Position numbers and translations under genes: made by a program. Below the pieces are notes generated by a model. The model was given only the letters and a program-made list of their open reading frames with translations, was not told the origin of the DNA and did no database searches. Of a stretch of 64,000 bases of DNA, positions 45,817-55,469 are shown piece by piece (the stretch's first letter is position 1; each line of letters begins with the position of its first letter). This DNA comes from Sulfurimonas sp. RIFOXYD12_FULL_33_39. GTDB taxonomy: Bacteria > Campylobacterota > Campylobacteria > Campylobacterales > Sulfurimonadaceae. The stretch lies in the NCBI GenBank assembly GCA_001829785.1, contig MICF01000004.1:248001-312000 (forward strand), written 5' to 3'.

Positions 45817-48636
45817 ATGTCACTTTCAAGAAGAGAATTTCTTAAAAGTTCAGCGGCGGCATCTGCAGCAGCAGCAATCGGTATGAGTGTACCGGCAGAG
45901 CTAAGTGCAGCAGCAAACGAAGCTGAAGGCGACTGGAGATGGGACAAGGCAGCTTGTCGTTTCTGCGGTACGGGTTGTGGTATTATGATGGCAACAAAAA
46001 ACGGTAAAATCGTTGCTGTTAAAGGAGACCCTGCTGCACCGGTAAACAGAGGTCTTAACTGTATTAAAGGTTACTTTAATGCTAAGATTATGTACGGTGC
46101 GGATAGACTTACTCAACCGTTACTAAGAGTTGATGCTAACGGCAAATTTGACAAAAAAGGTAAATTTGTTCCGGTATCATGGGAAAGAGCTTTTGATGAG
46201 ATGGAAGTCAACATTAAAAAAGCACTTAAATCAGGCGGACCTGAGGCTGTTGGTATTTTTGCATCTGGTCAATACACGATTATGGAAGGTTATGCAGCTC
46301 AAAAAATGATGAAAGCTGGATTACGTTCAAATGCAATCGACCCGAATGCTCGTCACTGTATGGCATCTGCTGTTGTTGGTTTTTACCAAACTTTCGGTGT
46401 TGATGAGCCTTCAGGATGTTATGATGATATCGAGCTTACTGATACAATCGTATCTTGGGGTTCAAACATGGCAGAGATGCACCCTATTCTTTGGTCTCGT
46501 GTAACAGATAGAAAACTTTCTGATCCAGACAGAGTAAAAGTCGTATCAATTCAAACATATACACACAGAACTTCTGACTTAGCTGATATTGAAATTATCT
46601 TCTCTCCAAATACGGATACTGCTCTATGGAACTATGTTGCTAGAGAAATCGTAATGAGAGATGATGCTGAAAAAATTATTGACTGGGATTTCGTTAAGAA
46701 ACATATGATTTTTGCAACCGGTCCTGTAAATATTGGTTACGGTATGAGAAGAGAGGGCGAAAAGTCTCTTAAAGCAGGTAAATACAGTGCTTTAGAAATG
46801 GAAACGATTTCTAAAGAGATGAGTAAAGTCGTATCTCATAAAGAGGGACCTGCATTAGAGCCGTACGGATATAAAGCCGGCGACACTATGAAACATACTG
46901 CCGGTACTTTAGCTCACTGGGAAATATCATTTGAAGATTATAAAAAATCTTTAGAGCCTTATACACTTGATTATACTGCGAATATCGTAAAAGGTAATCC
47001 TGATGAAAATATTGAAGATTTTAAAGCTAAACTTCAAGCATTAGCAAATCTTTATATTGAAAAAGGTAGAAAAGTAGTATCTTTCTGGACAATGGGTATG
47101 AATCAACATACACGCGGTACATGGTGTAATACTCTTTCATACAATGTTCACTTTATGTTAAACAAACAAGCTGTTCCTGGTTCTGGAGCGTTCTCTTTAA
47201 CTGGTCAACCTTCTGCTTGTGGTACTGCTCGTGAAGTTGGTACATTTACACATAGACTTCCTGCAGATATGATGGTTGCAAACCCTGCACACAGAAAAAT
47301 TGCTGAGAACAAATGGATGGTTCCTGAAGGAACACTAAACGGTGTGGGTGTACAACACATTATGAAAATTCACCGTGACATCGAAGATGGCTTAATCAAA
47401 TTTGCATGGGTAAATGTTTGTAATCCTTACCAAGACTCTGCATCTGCTCATCACTGGATTAAAGCAGCTCGTGAAATGGATAACTTTATCGTTACTTCTG
47501 ATGGATACCCTGGTATTTCAGCTAAAGTATCAGACCTTATCTTACCATCTGCTATGATTTATGAGAAGTGGGGAGCTTACGGTAATGCTGAGCGCAGAAC
47601 TCAACACTGGAGACAACAAGTTCTTCCTGTTGGAGATGCGATGAGTGATACATGGCAATGGGTTGAGCTTTCAAAAAGATTTACAGTTAAAGAAGTATGG
47701 GGCGAATATGCACCGTCAGGTCCAAGAAAAGAGGCACTTCCAAGCGTTATCGACAAAGCAAAAGCAATGGGATACAATGAAGATACAACTCTTTTTGAGA
47801 TACTTTTTGCTAATAAAATTGCTAAAACTTATGCACTTGACCAAAGCGATCCTATTCAAAAAGGATACGACAATACTGAATGTTACGGAGATAGCAGAAA
47901 TGTTGTCGGAAGTGACGGAAAAATATTTAAAGGGTATGGTTTCTTCCTTCAAAAATACCTTTGGGAAGAGTATGCTGCATTTACTCGCGGACATGGTCAT
48001 GACCTTGCACCGTTTGATGTTTATCACAAAGTACGTGGTCTTAAATGGCCTGTTGTTGATGGAAAAGAGACAGCATGGAGATTTAATGCTAAATACGATC
48101 CTTATGCGGCAAAAGCTACTAAAGACACAGGTAATTCACATGCGTTCTACGGGTCAATTGCAAAAGCACTTCCTTCCGGTGACTTAAGCGGTGTTAAAGT
48201 TAAAGATAAGAAATCTTTAGCAAACAAAGCTAAAATATTTGCTCGTCCGTACATGGATCCACCGGAAATGCCGGATGCAAACTACGATGTTTGGTTATGT
48301 ACAGGTCGTGTACTAGAACACTGGCATTCAGGAACTATGACTATGCGTGTACCTGAACTATATCGTGCGGTTCCTGAAGCATTATGTTATATGCATCCAA
48401 AAGACGCAGAAGCTAAAGACCTTAAACAAGGCGGCTTATGCTGGGTAGAATCACGTCGTGGTAAAGTAAAAGCTAGAGTTGAGACTCGTGGTAGAAATAG
48501 ACCTCCTAGAGGGCTAGTATTTGTACCTTGGTTCGATGAAAAAGTATTTATCAATAAAGTATGTTTGGATGCTACATGTCCAATGTCAAAACAAACAGAC
48601 TTTAAAAAATGTGCAGTAAAAATTTACAAAGCATAA
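45817..48636 (+). CDS. napA: Periplasmic nitrate reductase catalytic subunit
   Basis: A 939-residue Mo-bis-MGD enzyme reducing nitrate to nitrite. A Tat signal ([17 protein letters not shown], about 4-30) exports it folded. A [4Fe-4S] site near 50-90 has CRFCGTGCG and GLNCIKGYF. The Mo-coordinating Cys lies in [11 protein letters not shown] near 182. Several inserts make it longer than E. coli NapA (about 830), as usual in Campylobacterota. It is first in napAGHBFLD, with a strong AGGAG ribosome site. NapGH probably replace NapC as quinol dehydrogenase. Confidence 0.97.
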   Translation: MSLSRREFLKSSAAASAAAAIGMSVPAELSAAANEAEGDWRWDKAACRFCGTGCGIMMATKNGKIVAVKGDPAAPVNRGLNCIKGYFNAKIMYGADRLTQPLLRVDANGKFDKKGKFVPVSWERAFDEMEVNIKKALKSGGPEAVGIFASGQYTIMEGYAAQKMMKAGLRSNAIDPNARHCMASAVVGFYQTFGVDEPSGCYDDIELTDTIVSWGSNMAEMHPILWSRVTDRKLSDPDRVKVVSIQTYTHRTSDLADIEIIFSPNTDTALWNYVAREIVMRDDAEKIIDWDFVKKHMIFATGPVNIGYGMRREGEKSLKAGKYSALEMETISKEMSKVVSHKEGPALEPYGYKAGDTMKHTAGTLAHWEISFEDYKKSLEPYTLDYTANIVKGNPDENIEDFKAKLQALANLYIEKGRKVVSFWTMGMNQHTRGTWCNTLSYNVHFMLNKQAVPGSGAFSLTGQPSACGTAREVGTFTHRLPADMMVANPAHRKIAENKWMVPEGTLNGVGVQHIMKIHRDIEDGLIKFAWVNVCNPYQDSASAHHWIKAAREMDNFIVTSDGYPGISAKVSDLILPSAMIYEKWGAYGNAERRTQHWRQQVLPVGDAMSDTWQWVELSKRFTVKEVWGEYAPSGPRKEALPSVIDKAKAMGYNEDTTLFEILFANKIAKTYALDQSDPIQKGYDNTECYGDSRNVVGSDGKIFKGYGFFLQKYLWEEYAAFTRGHGHDLAPFDVYHKVRGLKWPVVDGKETAWRFNAKYDPYAAKATKDTGNSHAFYGSIAKALPSGDLSGVKVKDKKSLANKAKIFARPYMDPPEMPDANYDVWLCTGRVLEHWHSGTMTMRVPELYRAVPEALCYMHPKDAEAKDLKQGGLCWVESRRGKVKARVETRGRNRPPRGLVFVPWFDEKVFINKVCLDATCPMSKQTDFKKCAVKIYKA

Positions 48637-48665
48637 TTTAAATATCTAAAAGGATAAGGAAAGTT

Positions 48666-48692
48666 TTGCATTTGCTAAACGTACCTAAATAA
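48666..48692 (+). CDS. Possible 8-codon leader ORF before napG
   Basis: The only good ribosome site in the napA-napG gap, AAGGA at 48656-48660, is 33 nt from the napG ATG. It is well placed for a TTG-initiated ORF of 8 codons (MHLLNVPK) that stops at 48690-48692, one base before the napG start. Ribosomes ending there could re-initiate at napG. This is suggestive only. Confidence 0.3.
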   Translation: MHLLNVPK

Positions 48693-48693
48693 A

Positions 48694-49485
48694 ATGAAAA
48701 ATAAAACAACGAGTGATAGAAGAAAGTTTATTTTAAATATGGCAAGAAGTGCCGGTATTGCCGCACTTGGAGGATTTGTATGGAGTGCTTATGTTGATGA
48801 AGTTACGGCTTCACAACTACTGCTTCGTCCACCTGGAGCCATTAAAGAAAATGAATTTTTGAAAACATGTATTAAATGCGGACTTTGTGTTGAAGCTTGT
48901 CCGTATGATACGTTATCACTTGCTAAACCGGGTGATCATAAACCTCTGGGTACTCCGTATTTTATCCCTAGAGAAATACCTTGTTATATGTGTCCTGATA
49001 TTCCTTGTGTGCCTGTATGCCCTACAGGCGCACTTGATGAATCTAGTGTTACGACAAATGGAGTACTTGATATAAATGTAGCTGATATGGGTCTTGCGGT
49101 TATAGACAGAGAAACTTGTATAGCGTTTTGGGGAATTCAGTGCGATGCATGTTATAGAGCTTGTCCTATTCTAGGCGAAGCGATAACAGTTGAGTATCAA
49201 AGAAATGAGAGAACAGGAAAACATGCATACCTATCTCCGGTAGTTCATGCCGATGCATGTACTGGATGCGGATTATGCGAAAAAGCTTGTGTTACGGAAA
49301 AAGCGTCAATCTTTGTACTTCCTAGAGAAGTTGCAATGGGCAAGGCCGGTAATTACTATATAAAAGGTTGGGATAAAAATGATGAAAAGCGTTTAGAGAA
49401 CGCTAAAGAAATCAAAACAACGACTGATATAAGTAAAGACAGTGCTGTTAATTCTCTAAATAGCGGAAAGGGGGATTTATACTAA
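48694..49485 (+). CDS. napG: NapG ferredoxin-type quinol dehydrogenase subunit
   Basis: A 263-residue periplasmic iron-sulfur protein with a Tat signal (DRRKFILNMARSAGIAALGG). Four [4Fe-4S] clusters are encoded by CIKCGLCVEACP, CYMCPDIPCVPVCP, CDACYRACP and CTGCGLCEKACV. With NapH it passes electrons from menaquinol toward NapB and NapA. It ends in a one-base overlap with napH (TAATG). The start at 48694 has no ribosome site close by. Confidence 0.95.
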   Translation: MKNKTTSDRRKFILNMARSAGIAALGGFVWSAYVDEVTASQLLLRPPGAIKENEFLKTCIKCGLCVEACPYDTLSLAKPGDHKPLGTPYFIPREIPCYMCPDIPCVPVCPTGALDESSVTTNGVLDINVADMGLAVIDRETCIAFWGIQCDACYRACPILGEAITVEYQRNERTGKHAYLSPVVHADACTGCGLCEKACVTEKASIFVLPREVAMGKAGNYYIKGWDKNDEKRLENAKEIKTTTDISKDSAVNSLNSGKGDLY

Positions 49486-50312
49486 TGAGAACTCTTTGGA
49501 ATAAATACCGATACCTAATGTTTAGAAGAACTACGCAGATAGGTCTATTATTGCTATATTTTGGAGCAAATGTTTGGGGATGGACTCTTTTAATGGGTAA
49601 CCTTAGCTCTTCAATTTTTTTAGATGTTGTTCCTTTAAGCGATCCTTACGCTGCACTACAAATGCTAGCGGCTGGTGCTGTATTGGCTACGGATTTACTT
49701 ATAGGCGTTTTTATCGTAACTATATTTTACCTACTTATAGGTGGTCGCGCTTTTTGTAGTTGGGTTTGCCCTGTAAATATAATTACAGATGCTGCGGCAC
49801 TATTAAGAAGAAAGTTAAATATTGACGGCATTTCTAAGAGACAACCTGCTTCGCGTAATATGCGTTACTGGGTTTTAGTACTAAGCTTAATCATATCATT
49901 TATGATGGGGGTTACCGCTTTTGAGTTTATATCGCCTATATCTATGTTACATAGGGGTATTATATTTGGTTTAGGTTTTGGATGGGCAGCAATGCTCGTA
50001 ATTTTTCTTTTTGACCTATTTGTTCTAAAAAACGGATGGTGTGGACATATATGCCCGCTTGGTGGATTTTATTCACTTTTGGGTAGTTTTAGTCTAATAA
50101 GGGTGCAACATACACAAGAGAATTGTACTGGGTGTATGAAATGTAAAGTTGTTTGTCCTGAGCAGCAAGTTTTACACATGATAGGTAAGGAGAGTTTACC
50201 TGTTCTTTCAGGTGAATGCACAAATTGTGCCAGATGCATTGAAGTGTGTGATGATGATGCTCTTAGTTTTTCAATTAAAAAACTAGCAAAAAACAAAAAA
50301 TCGGGAGAGTAA
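49485..50312 (+). CDS. napH: NapH membrane quinol dehydrogenase subunit
   Basis: A 275-residue protein with four membrane spans. Two CXXXCP motifs (FCSWVCPVN and WCGHICPLGG) are typical of NapH, and the C-terminal cytoplasmic domain binds two [4Fe-4S] clusters (CTGCMKCKVVCP and CTNCARCIEVC). It is thought to oxidise menaquinol and feed NapG. It is coupled to napG and lies directly before napB. Confidence 0.95.
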   Translation: MRTLWNKYRYLMFRRTTQIGLLLLYFGANVWGWTLLMGNLSSSIFLDVVPLSDPYAALQMLAAGAVLATDLLIGVFIVTIFYLLIGGRAFCSWVCPVNIITDAAALLRRKLNIDGISKRQPASRNMRYWVLVLSLIISFMMGVTAFEFISPISMLHRGIIFGLGFGWAAMLVIFLFDLFVLKNGWCGHICPLGGFYSLLGSFSLIRVQHTQENCTGCMKCKVVCPEQQVLHMIGKESLPVLSGECTNCARCIEVCDDDALSFSIKKLAKNKKSGE

Positions 50313-50313
50313 A

Positions 50314-51021
50314 ATGAAAGCAATGAGTAAGATAACGATTGGTTTAGTTGCTGCTGCACTACTAATGGTTGGTTGTGGTGGTGAAGGTGCTAAATCTTCG
50401 CCTAAAAAAGTTGTATCAACAACTATAACTGAAGAGTCTTTAGGTTTAAGAAAGACTGATTTATATACGGAAGATAGTACAATAGCAGACAAAACTGAGT
50501 ACAGAACTGCACAAGCTACTACAAGTAGCAAAATTAAAAGAGCATTTCAAGATGCTCCGCCGATGATTCCACATGATACTATCGGTATGTTGCCGATTAA
50601 AGTAGAAGACAACAGATGTGTAAGTTGCCATATGCCGGATATCGCGGGAGCAATGGGTGCTACACCGATTCCTGTTTCTCACTTCACAAACTTTAGAGAG
50701 CGTAATAAAGTTGTAAACGGTACTTTCCAAAGTGCAGTTAATAACTATAAAAATGAAGTCTCTATCGTGCATGAAGATAAACTTCAAGGTGCTAGATTTA
50801 ACTGTTCACAATGTCATGCTCCGCAGTCTCAAGGTAACTTAGCTGTTGAAAATACATTTGAGCCTGTTTATACAAGCAAAGACGGTGCTAACAGATCTAG
50901 CTGGAGCGGTGGGAAACTAACTGAATCACTAGATACTGTAGGAAAAGAGAGTTATGTAACTCCTGAAGACGTTGCAAACAAACATTCTGCAGCTGGAAGC
51001 TTAGGCGGTTCAGGTCATTAA
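50314..51021 (+). CDS. napB: NapB di-haem cytochrome c, with a lipoprotein-like signal
   Basis: A 235-residue electron-transfer subunit of NapA. The two haem-binding motifs CVSCH (about residue 103) and CSQCH (about residue 167) are present. The N-terminus (KITIGLVAAALLMVGCGGEG) ends in a lipobox-like MVGC followed by Gly-Gly, so the protein may be lipid-anchored rather than soluble, which would be unusual for NapB. It has a long Ser/Thr-rich spacer before the first haem. It starts 1 nt after napH and its stop overlaps napF by one base. Confidence 0.93.
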   Translation: MKAMSKITIGLVAAALLMVGCGGEGAKSSPKKVVSTTITEESLGLRKTDLYTEDSTIADKTEYRTAQATTSSKIKRAFQDAPPMIPHDTIGMLPIKVEDNRCVSCHMPDIAGAMGATPIPVSHFTNFRERNKVVNGTFQSAVNNYKNEVSIVHEDKLQGARFNCSQCHAPQSQGNLAVENTFEPVYTSKDGANRSSWSGGKLTESLDTVGKESYVTPEDVANKHSAAGSLGGSGH

Positions 51022-51506
51022 TGCAAAGAAGAGAGCTTTTTAGCTCTCTTGCTTCATCTTTAAATAGAGCAAAGAAGCAAGAGAAATTGTTAAGACCCCC
51101 TTACTTTGGAGACGAATCTCTTTTTCATAATGAGTGTAGTAAATGTGATGCCAAATGCGCCACTGTTTGTGAAGAAGATATAATAAAAATAGCAAATGAT
51201 AGTACTCCGTATTTAGATTTTACAAAAAGCGGTTGTACATATTGCGATAGATGCGCAATTGCATGTGAATTTGGCGTTTTAAAAGTTGAAGATAAAAAAC
51301 TTGTTAATGCGGATATAATTATAGATAAGAGTAGATGCCTAAGTTGGAGTCATACTATGTGTTTTTCGTGTAAGGATCCCTGCTTGGATTATGCTATAGA
51401 CTTTAAAGCTATGTTTATGCCTAGCATAAACGACAAATGTACATCATGCGGTTTTTGTATCAGTAGATGCCCCGTTGATGCTATAAATATAAAGGTAACA
51501 CAATGA
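51021..51506 (+). CDS. napF: NapF ferredoxin-type maturation protein
   Basis: A 161-residue cytoplasmic protein with Cys motifs CSKCDAKCATVC, CTYCDRCAIAC, CFSCKDPC and CTSCGFCISRC, enough for four iron-sulfur clusters. It begins MQRRELFSSLASSLNRAKKQ, which resembles the NapF N-terminus that contacts NapA. It helps load or activate NapA before export. It overlaps napL by 4 nt. Confidence 0.92.
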   Translation: MQRRELFSSLASSLNRAKKQEKLLRPPYFGDESLFHNECSKCDAKCATVCEEDIIKIANDSTPYLDFTKSGCTYCDRCAIACEFGVLKVEDKKLVNADIIIDKSRCLSWSHTMCFSCKDPCLDYAIDFKAMFMPSINDKCTSCGFCISRCPVDAINIKVTQ

Positions 51507-52453
51507 AATTAATGATATTTTTAACGTTTTTTATCTCTTCTTTGTTTTCTTTAAATTTAAAACAACCTGTTTTGCAATTCAATGCAAGCGGATTTGTCGT
51601 GGACGTTGTTTTTAAAAATGATAAAATTTATGTAGCTACGGATGCTAGTTGCGTTGATATTTTTGATTTTAAAACAAAAAAGCTTATTGAAAAAATTGAG
51701 TTACCTAAAATTAAAGATTTTATCGGTGATGAAGTAGATTCAAAAGTTTATTCAGTAGATGTTATTGATGATAAAGTATTAATACTTTCACAAGATAAAC
51801 AGGGTTTTAGAAGAGTTCATATTTACCAGAACTTAAAAACTGACCTTTTGCTTGATTCTTCAAAATCTCTTACAATAGCAAAAGCAAAGTTCTTAGACAG
51901 CAATACGATTCTATTAGCACTGCTTAGTAATGAGTTAATTTCATATGACATAAAAAATCGCCGCCAAAACTGGATAATTCAAGTTGCCGGTGCAAAGTTT
52001 TCAGACTTTGCATTGAATGAACAAAAAAGTGAGGTTGTCGTTGCCGATGAAAGCGGTAATTTAAAGATACATAACACCAAAGACGGAAAACATCTTAAAA
52101 CACTCTCCGGAGAAAATTTGGATAATGTCTTTCAGGTAGATTATAAAAAAGGGGTTATTGCGACAGCAGGACAAGACAGAAGAATGGTAATTTATGTCCC
52201 GAAATTCAACTCGTCTTATCATATAAAATCAGATTTTTTAATTTACAGTGTCGGTTTATCTCCAAGCGGTAAAATTGTCGGTTATGGATGCGATGAGCAC
52301 AACAATGTGCTACTTTTAAATACTATATCAAAATCTGAAATTGCTAAATTCGGCGGTAACAATGTGACGCTTACAAAAATAGTTTTTATAAGCGAAGATG
52401 AGTTTTTAGTTTCAAGTGACAGTAAAATTATTAATTTATATAGTGTAAAATAA
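51503..52453 (+). CDS. napL: NapL periplasmic beta-propeller protein
   Basis: Signal peptide (about 1-17, ending LFSLN) and a 300-residue WD40-like propeller of repeated strands (FVVDVVFKNDKIYVATDASCVDIFD ... GYGCDEHNNVLLLNTISKSEIAKFGG). NapL is a campylobacterial accessory protein of nitrate reduction whose exact role is unknown. It begins in an ATGA overlap with napF and is followed by napD after 19 nt. Confidence 0.9.
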   Translation: MKLMIFLTFFISSLFSLNLKQPVLQFNASGFVVDVVFKNDKIYVATDASCVDIFDFKTKKLIEKIELPKIKDFIGDEVDSKVYSVDVIDDKVLILSQDKQGFRRVHIYQNLKTDLLLDSSKSLTIAKAKFLDSNTILLALLSNELISYDIKNRRQNWIIQVAGAKFSDFALNEQKSEVVVADESGNLKIHNTKDGKHLKTLSGENLDNVFQVDYKKGVIATAGQDRRMVIYVPKFNSSYHIKSDFLIYSVGLSPSGKIVGYGCDEHNNVLLLNTISKSEIAKFGGNNVTLTKIVFISEDEFLVSSDSKIINLYSVK

Positions 52454-52472
52454 AATAACAAAAGGAAATAAA

Positions 52473-52862
52473 ATGAATATATCTAGTATAGTAGTTCAAA
52501 CGGTACCAAAATATTTGGCTGAAGTAGTACAGAGTCTTAAGGATTGTGAAGTGTGTGATTATCACATGCATGATGAAAAAGGAAGAGTTATAATCACTAT
52601 AGAGGGTAATGGAGTTGCCGAGGAGCTTGAGAAATTAAGAGTAATAGAAGCGATTCCACATGTAATTACTGCTGATATGCAGATGGCATACAGCGAAGAT
52701 GAGCTAGATGCCCATATGGAAATTATAGCAAACGGTGATGCTGTACCAAAAATATTAAATGACGATAGTGTAGATTTTACGACTATGACATATAACGGCG
52801 ACTTAAAGAAAAAAGATGATTTGTCAACATTTACTAAAAAATTTGATGAAACAAAGAGGTAA
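52473..52862 (+). CDS. napD: NapD chaperone of NapA export
   Basis: NapD (ferredoxin-like fold) binds the Tat signal of NapA and delays export until the cofactor is inserted. Residues 1-85 (MNISSIVVQTVPKYLAEVVQSLKDC ... VITADMQMAYSEDEL) match the family. The C-terminal 45 residues (about 85-129) are an acidic and Lys-rich extension beyond the E. coli length of 87. Confidence 0.9.
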   Translation: MNISSIVVQTVPKYLAEVVQSLKDCEVCDYHMHDEKGRVIITIEGNGVAEELEKLRVIEAIPHVITADMQMAYSEDELDAHMEIIANGDAVPKILNDDSVDFTTMTYNGDLKKKDDLSTFTKKFDETKR

Positions 52863-52865
52863 GTT

Positions 52866-53165
52866 TTGTCAGTAATATTTGAATCAACTATTAAAATGGC
52901 ACAAGACAGTCGTGAAGATTGGTATATAGAATTAAAAGATACGATGGACGGCAGAGTAGAAACTTGCAAAGATCTCTTAGAATATTCAAAAAAAGTTGAA
53001 GAACTAGGTGCTTTGTATGGCGGCAACATAGATGAAGTAAGATGGGGAAAAGATGACAATGTTCCTCCTTATATAATAGATGCTGTTAGATTTGAGATGT
53101 CAAAACTTCAAAAAGAGATTGAAGATGAAATTGGCGAACCGCTTATAGGCGAGGAAACAAAATAG
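52866..53165 (+). CDS. Conserved-looking nap-linked protein, TTG start
   Basis: A 99-residue soluble acidic protein starting at TTG 52866 after an AGAGGTAAG ribosome site, 3 nt after napD. It shows IKMAQDSREDWYIELKDTMDGRVETCKDLLEYSKK and then a WGKDDNVPPYIIDAVRFEMSKLQ segment. No cofactor motif is visible and I do not recognise a named family. Tight linkage to napD suggests a role in NapA maturation or regulation. Confidence 0.7.
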   Translation: MSVIFESTIKMAQDSREDWYIELKDTMDGRVETCKDLLEYSKKVEELGALYGGNIDEVRWGKDDNVPPYIIDAVRFEMSKLQKEIEDEIGEPLIGEETK

Positions 53166-53166
53166 T

Positions 53167-53598
53167 TTGAAAGCTGAGGCTATAAAAACACTTAATTATC
53201 TAAGTGTAAATGAAATTAAAGAGCATTTAGAAAATGTTGAATATATTATTATGGCAGCTCCATCACCTGAGTACTTTAAAGATACTCCGATTCACTTTAC
53301 GATTTTTTTAAACACTTGTGAGGAGCTACCCAAAGAGATTCAAGAAGCAGTTTTTGAGAAATTTTTAGATGAAAATAGTATAAAAAATCCAATCGAAGTT
53401 ATGAGCCAAATTATGCCTGTCGGTTTTTCACAAAGTCAGCAAGAGACGCTAATGCCTCTTCTGTTAGTCAAACAAGAAGACATGAGAGACATACCTAATT
53501 TTGCGATGTTTGTTTTTGATTTTTTAGCAGATTCCGATAATTTTAGCGAAGCAAAAGATAAAAGCTTAACAGGTTGGAGTTATAGCTATAGCAACTAA
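53167..53598 (+). CDS. Uncharacterised nap-linked protein, TTG start
   Basis: A 143-residue soluble acidic protein starting at TTG 53167, one base after the preceding stop. It has NYLSVNEIKEHLENVEYIIMAAPSPEYFKDTPIHFT and PNFAMFVFDFLADSDNF. It ends overlapping the convergent pepP gene by 4 nt. No domain is recognised. It closes the nap operon and shares its TTG start and codon style with the preceding gene. Confidence 0.7.
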   Translation: MKAEAIKTLNYLSVNEIKEHLENVEYIIMAAPSPEYFKDTPIHFTIFLNTCEELPKEIQEAVFEKFLDENSIKNPIEVMSQIMPVGFSQSQQETLMPLLLVKQEDMRDIPNFAMFVFDFLADSDNFSEAKDKSLTGWSYSYSN

Positions 53599-54884
53599 AA
53601 CTTAAAAGATATAGCCTCTATTTTATCTATACTCTTTGCAATCGCTGAAGATAAGTTTTCATAACCGTCTTTGGTTACTAAAATATTATCTTCTATTCTT
53701 ATACCGATACCGCGATATTTTTTTGGTACACTTTTATCACTCTTATCGATATAAAGTCCCGGTTCGATAGTCAAAACCATACCTTTTTTTAACGGTATCT
53801 CTCTGTCCTTAGCATCTTTATACGGTGCCATATCATGAACATCTATGCCCATCCAGTGACCTATTCCGTGAGGATAATATTTTTTATGCATTTGAAGCCT
53901 GATAAGCTTTTTATACTCCCCTTTTAAAATACCAAGTTCAATCATCCCCTTTGTAAGCATCTCCTCTGCCGAAGTTTGCAAAGCACTTCTCTTTACCTTT
54001 GGTTTTATCATACTTATTATTTTTAGTTGTGTCTCTAAGACAAGATTATAAAGCTCACGTTGAGGCTGGGTGTATTGTCCGCTTACAGGTATTGTTCTAG
54101 TAATGTCACTTGCATAGTAGTTATGTTCACAACCCGCATCAATCAATATAAGTTCGCCCTCTAAAAGTGGTTTGTTGTTTTGTATATAATGAAGTGTATT
54201 AGCACTGTTTCCACATGCTACTATTGATGTATAAGCATCACTATATGCACCGTTTGTTTTAAACTCATGCTCTATCTCCGCTTGTAAATCATACTCGTAT
54301 TTATCTTTTTTGTTTACAATCATAGCTCTGTGATGAGCTTTTGCGGTTATTGCAATTGACTCTTTAATTAATTCAATCTCTGATACCGACTTAATAAGTC
54401 TCATTTTTTGAACCATTAACGCGATATTTTCTTTAGCGTTAAAATCTTTTGTCAACTCTAAAACTTTTTTAACATCGCTTTTTTTTGAACTTAACTCGCA
54501 ATAGATAGTTTTTTTGCCTCTTATATACTCTTTGAACTTTCTTTTAAAGTCATCCCTAGAATAGACTTTATCAACCAAAAATCTCTTCTTTGCTTTTTTC
54601 TCTCCTAGCCTCTCTCCACTCCATAGCTCCAATAACTTATCTTTTTTTTGAACAAACAAAACTGTTTTTATTCTATTTTTCTCTTTTAAAAAAATTAAAA
54701 CGGCATTATCTTCTTTAAAACCGCTCAGATAGTAAAAATTGCTATCTTGTCTGTATGGATGCTGTGTATCATGCGAACGGGTAGTATATTTTGCGCTAAA
54801 AATAACACCGATAGAATTATCAGACATCTTTTTTACTAAAGAGTCTCTTCTTTTTTTATATTCGCTCTCTTTTATCATTTGCAT
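53595..54884 (-). CDS. pepP: Xaa-Pro aminopeptidase (PepP-like)
   Basis: A 429-residue M24 peptidase. The N-terminal aminopeptidase-P domain (about 1-130) is followed by a pita-bread catalytic domain whose metal ligands are all visible: two Asp in LIDAGCEHNYYASDITRT, His in HGIGHWMGIDVHD, Glu in IEPGLY and Glu in IRIEDN. It releases N-terminal residues that precede proline. The start overlaps the preceding lipoprotein gene by 10 nt, so it may be read with the Mla-type operon. Confidence 0.92.
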   Translation of the reverse strand: MQMIKESEYKKRRDSLVKKMSDNSIGVIFSAKYTTRSHDTQHPYRQDSNFYYLSGFKEDNAVLIFLKEKNRIKTVLFVQKKDKLLELWSGERLGEKKAKKRFLVDKVYSRDDFKRKFKEYIRGKKTIYCELSSKKSDVKKVLELTKDFNAKENIALMVQKMRLIKSVSEIELIKESIAITAKAHHRAMIVNKKDKYEYDLQAEIEHEFKTNGAYSDAYTSIVACGNSANTLHYIQNNKPLLEGELILIDAGCEHNYYASDITRTIPVSGQYTQPQRELYNLVLETQLKIISMIKPKVKRSALQTSAEEMLTKGMIELGILKGEYKKLIRLQMHKKYYPHGIGHWMGIDVHDMAPYKDAKDREIPLKKGMVLTIEPGLYIDKSDKSVPKKYRGIGIRIEDNILVTKDGYENLSSAIAKSIDKIEAISFKF

Positions 54885-55468
54885 ACCTCTTCAAGCCAAT
54901 TGATATTTTGAGAAATTATTTCGCTCAATGCACTATTTATGGCATCAACGCCTCCTTGTGCATCCGGAGTTTTTGCATTAACTTTTGAGTAAAACGTTTT
55001 GGTTGCCATTACCGCGTTTGTGCTAGAATCTACCAAAGTAAAAGTTATTACAATATCTACATAAGAGCTTTTCAAGTCACTGCTGTAAAACTGCATAAAT
55101 TCCTCTATTGCCGTCTCTAAAAGCAGACTATTTTTACTTCTTGATTTTGATAAATTTACACTGCTAAAAAGTTCTTGCGCTCTTATATTGCTTATTAGAT
55201 GTGAAATAACAAAGTTATTTGGCGACTCTTGCCATTGAGACTCGGAATATGAAAATACTCTATTGCCTGACTCTGTATAATCCATGCTAAGCGACTTTAG
55301 AGAATTAGTGCTAAATGCCTCTAAAATTTTTAATGATTTGTTTTTACACCCTTTGGCAAGGATATCTTTTTTTTGAACTTGAGTAACTACTCTATACTCA
55401 GCTACAGCAGGTTTTATTGTTGCGCAACCCGATAAAAACACTACTAAAATAATTAAAACAGTTCTCAT
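54875..55468 (-). CDS. ABC transporter auxiliary lipoprotein of an Mla/Mce system
   Basis: A 197-residue lipoprotein: signal with lipobox LSGC (Cys15) then an ABC-type auxiliary (PqiC-like) domain, about 20-195, with VTQVQKKDILAKG, FVISHLISNIRAQELFSS and YVDIVITFTLVDSSTNAVMATKTF. Such proteins accompany MCE-domain lipid transporters at the outer membrane side. It lies 1 nt after the MCE gene. Confidence 0.82.
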   Translation of the reverse strand: MRTVLIILVVFLSGCATIKPAVAEYRVVTQVQKKDILAKGCKNKSLKILEAFSTNSLKSLSMDYTESGNRVFSYSESQWQESPNNFVISHLISNIRAQELFSSVNLSKSRSKNSLLLETAIEEFMQFYSSDLKSSYVDIVITFTLVDSSTNAVMATKTFYSKVNAKTPDAQGGVDAINSALSEIISQNINWLEEVCK

Positions 55469-55469
55469 A

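Noticed and set aside
47645..48187. 180-codon open frame within napA in another frame
   Set aside because: It lies entirely in napA, lacks a ribosome site and its translation resembles no protein.
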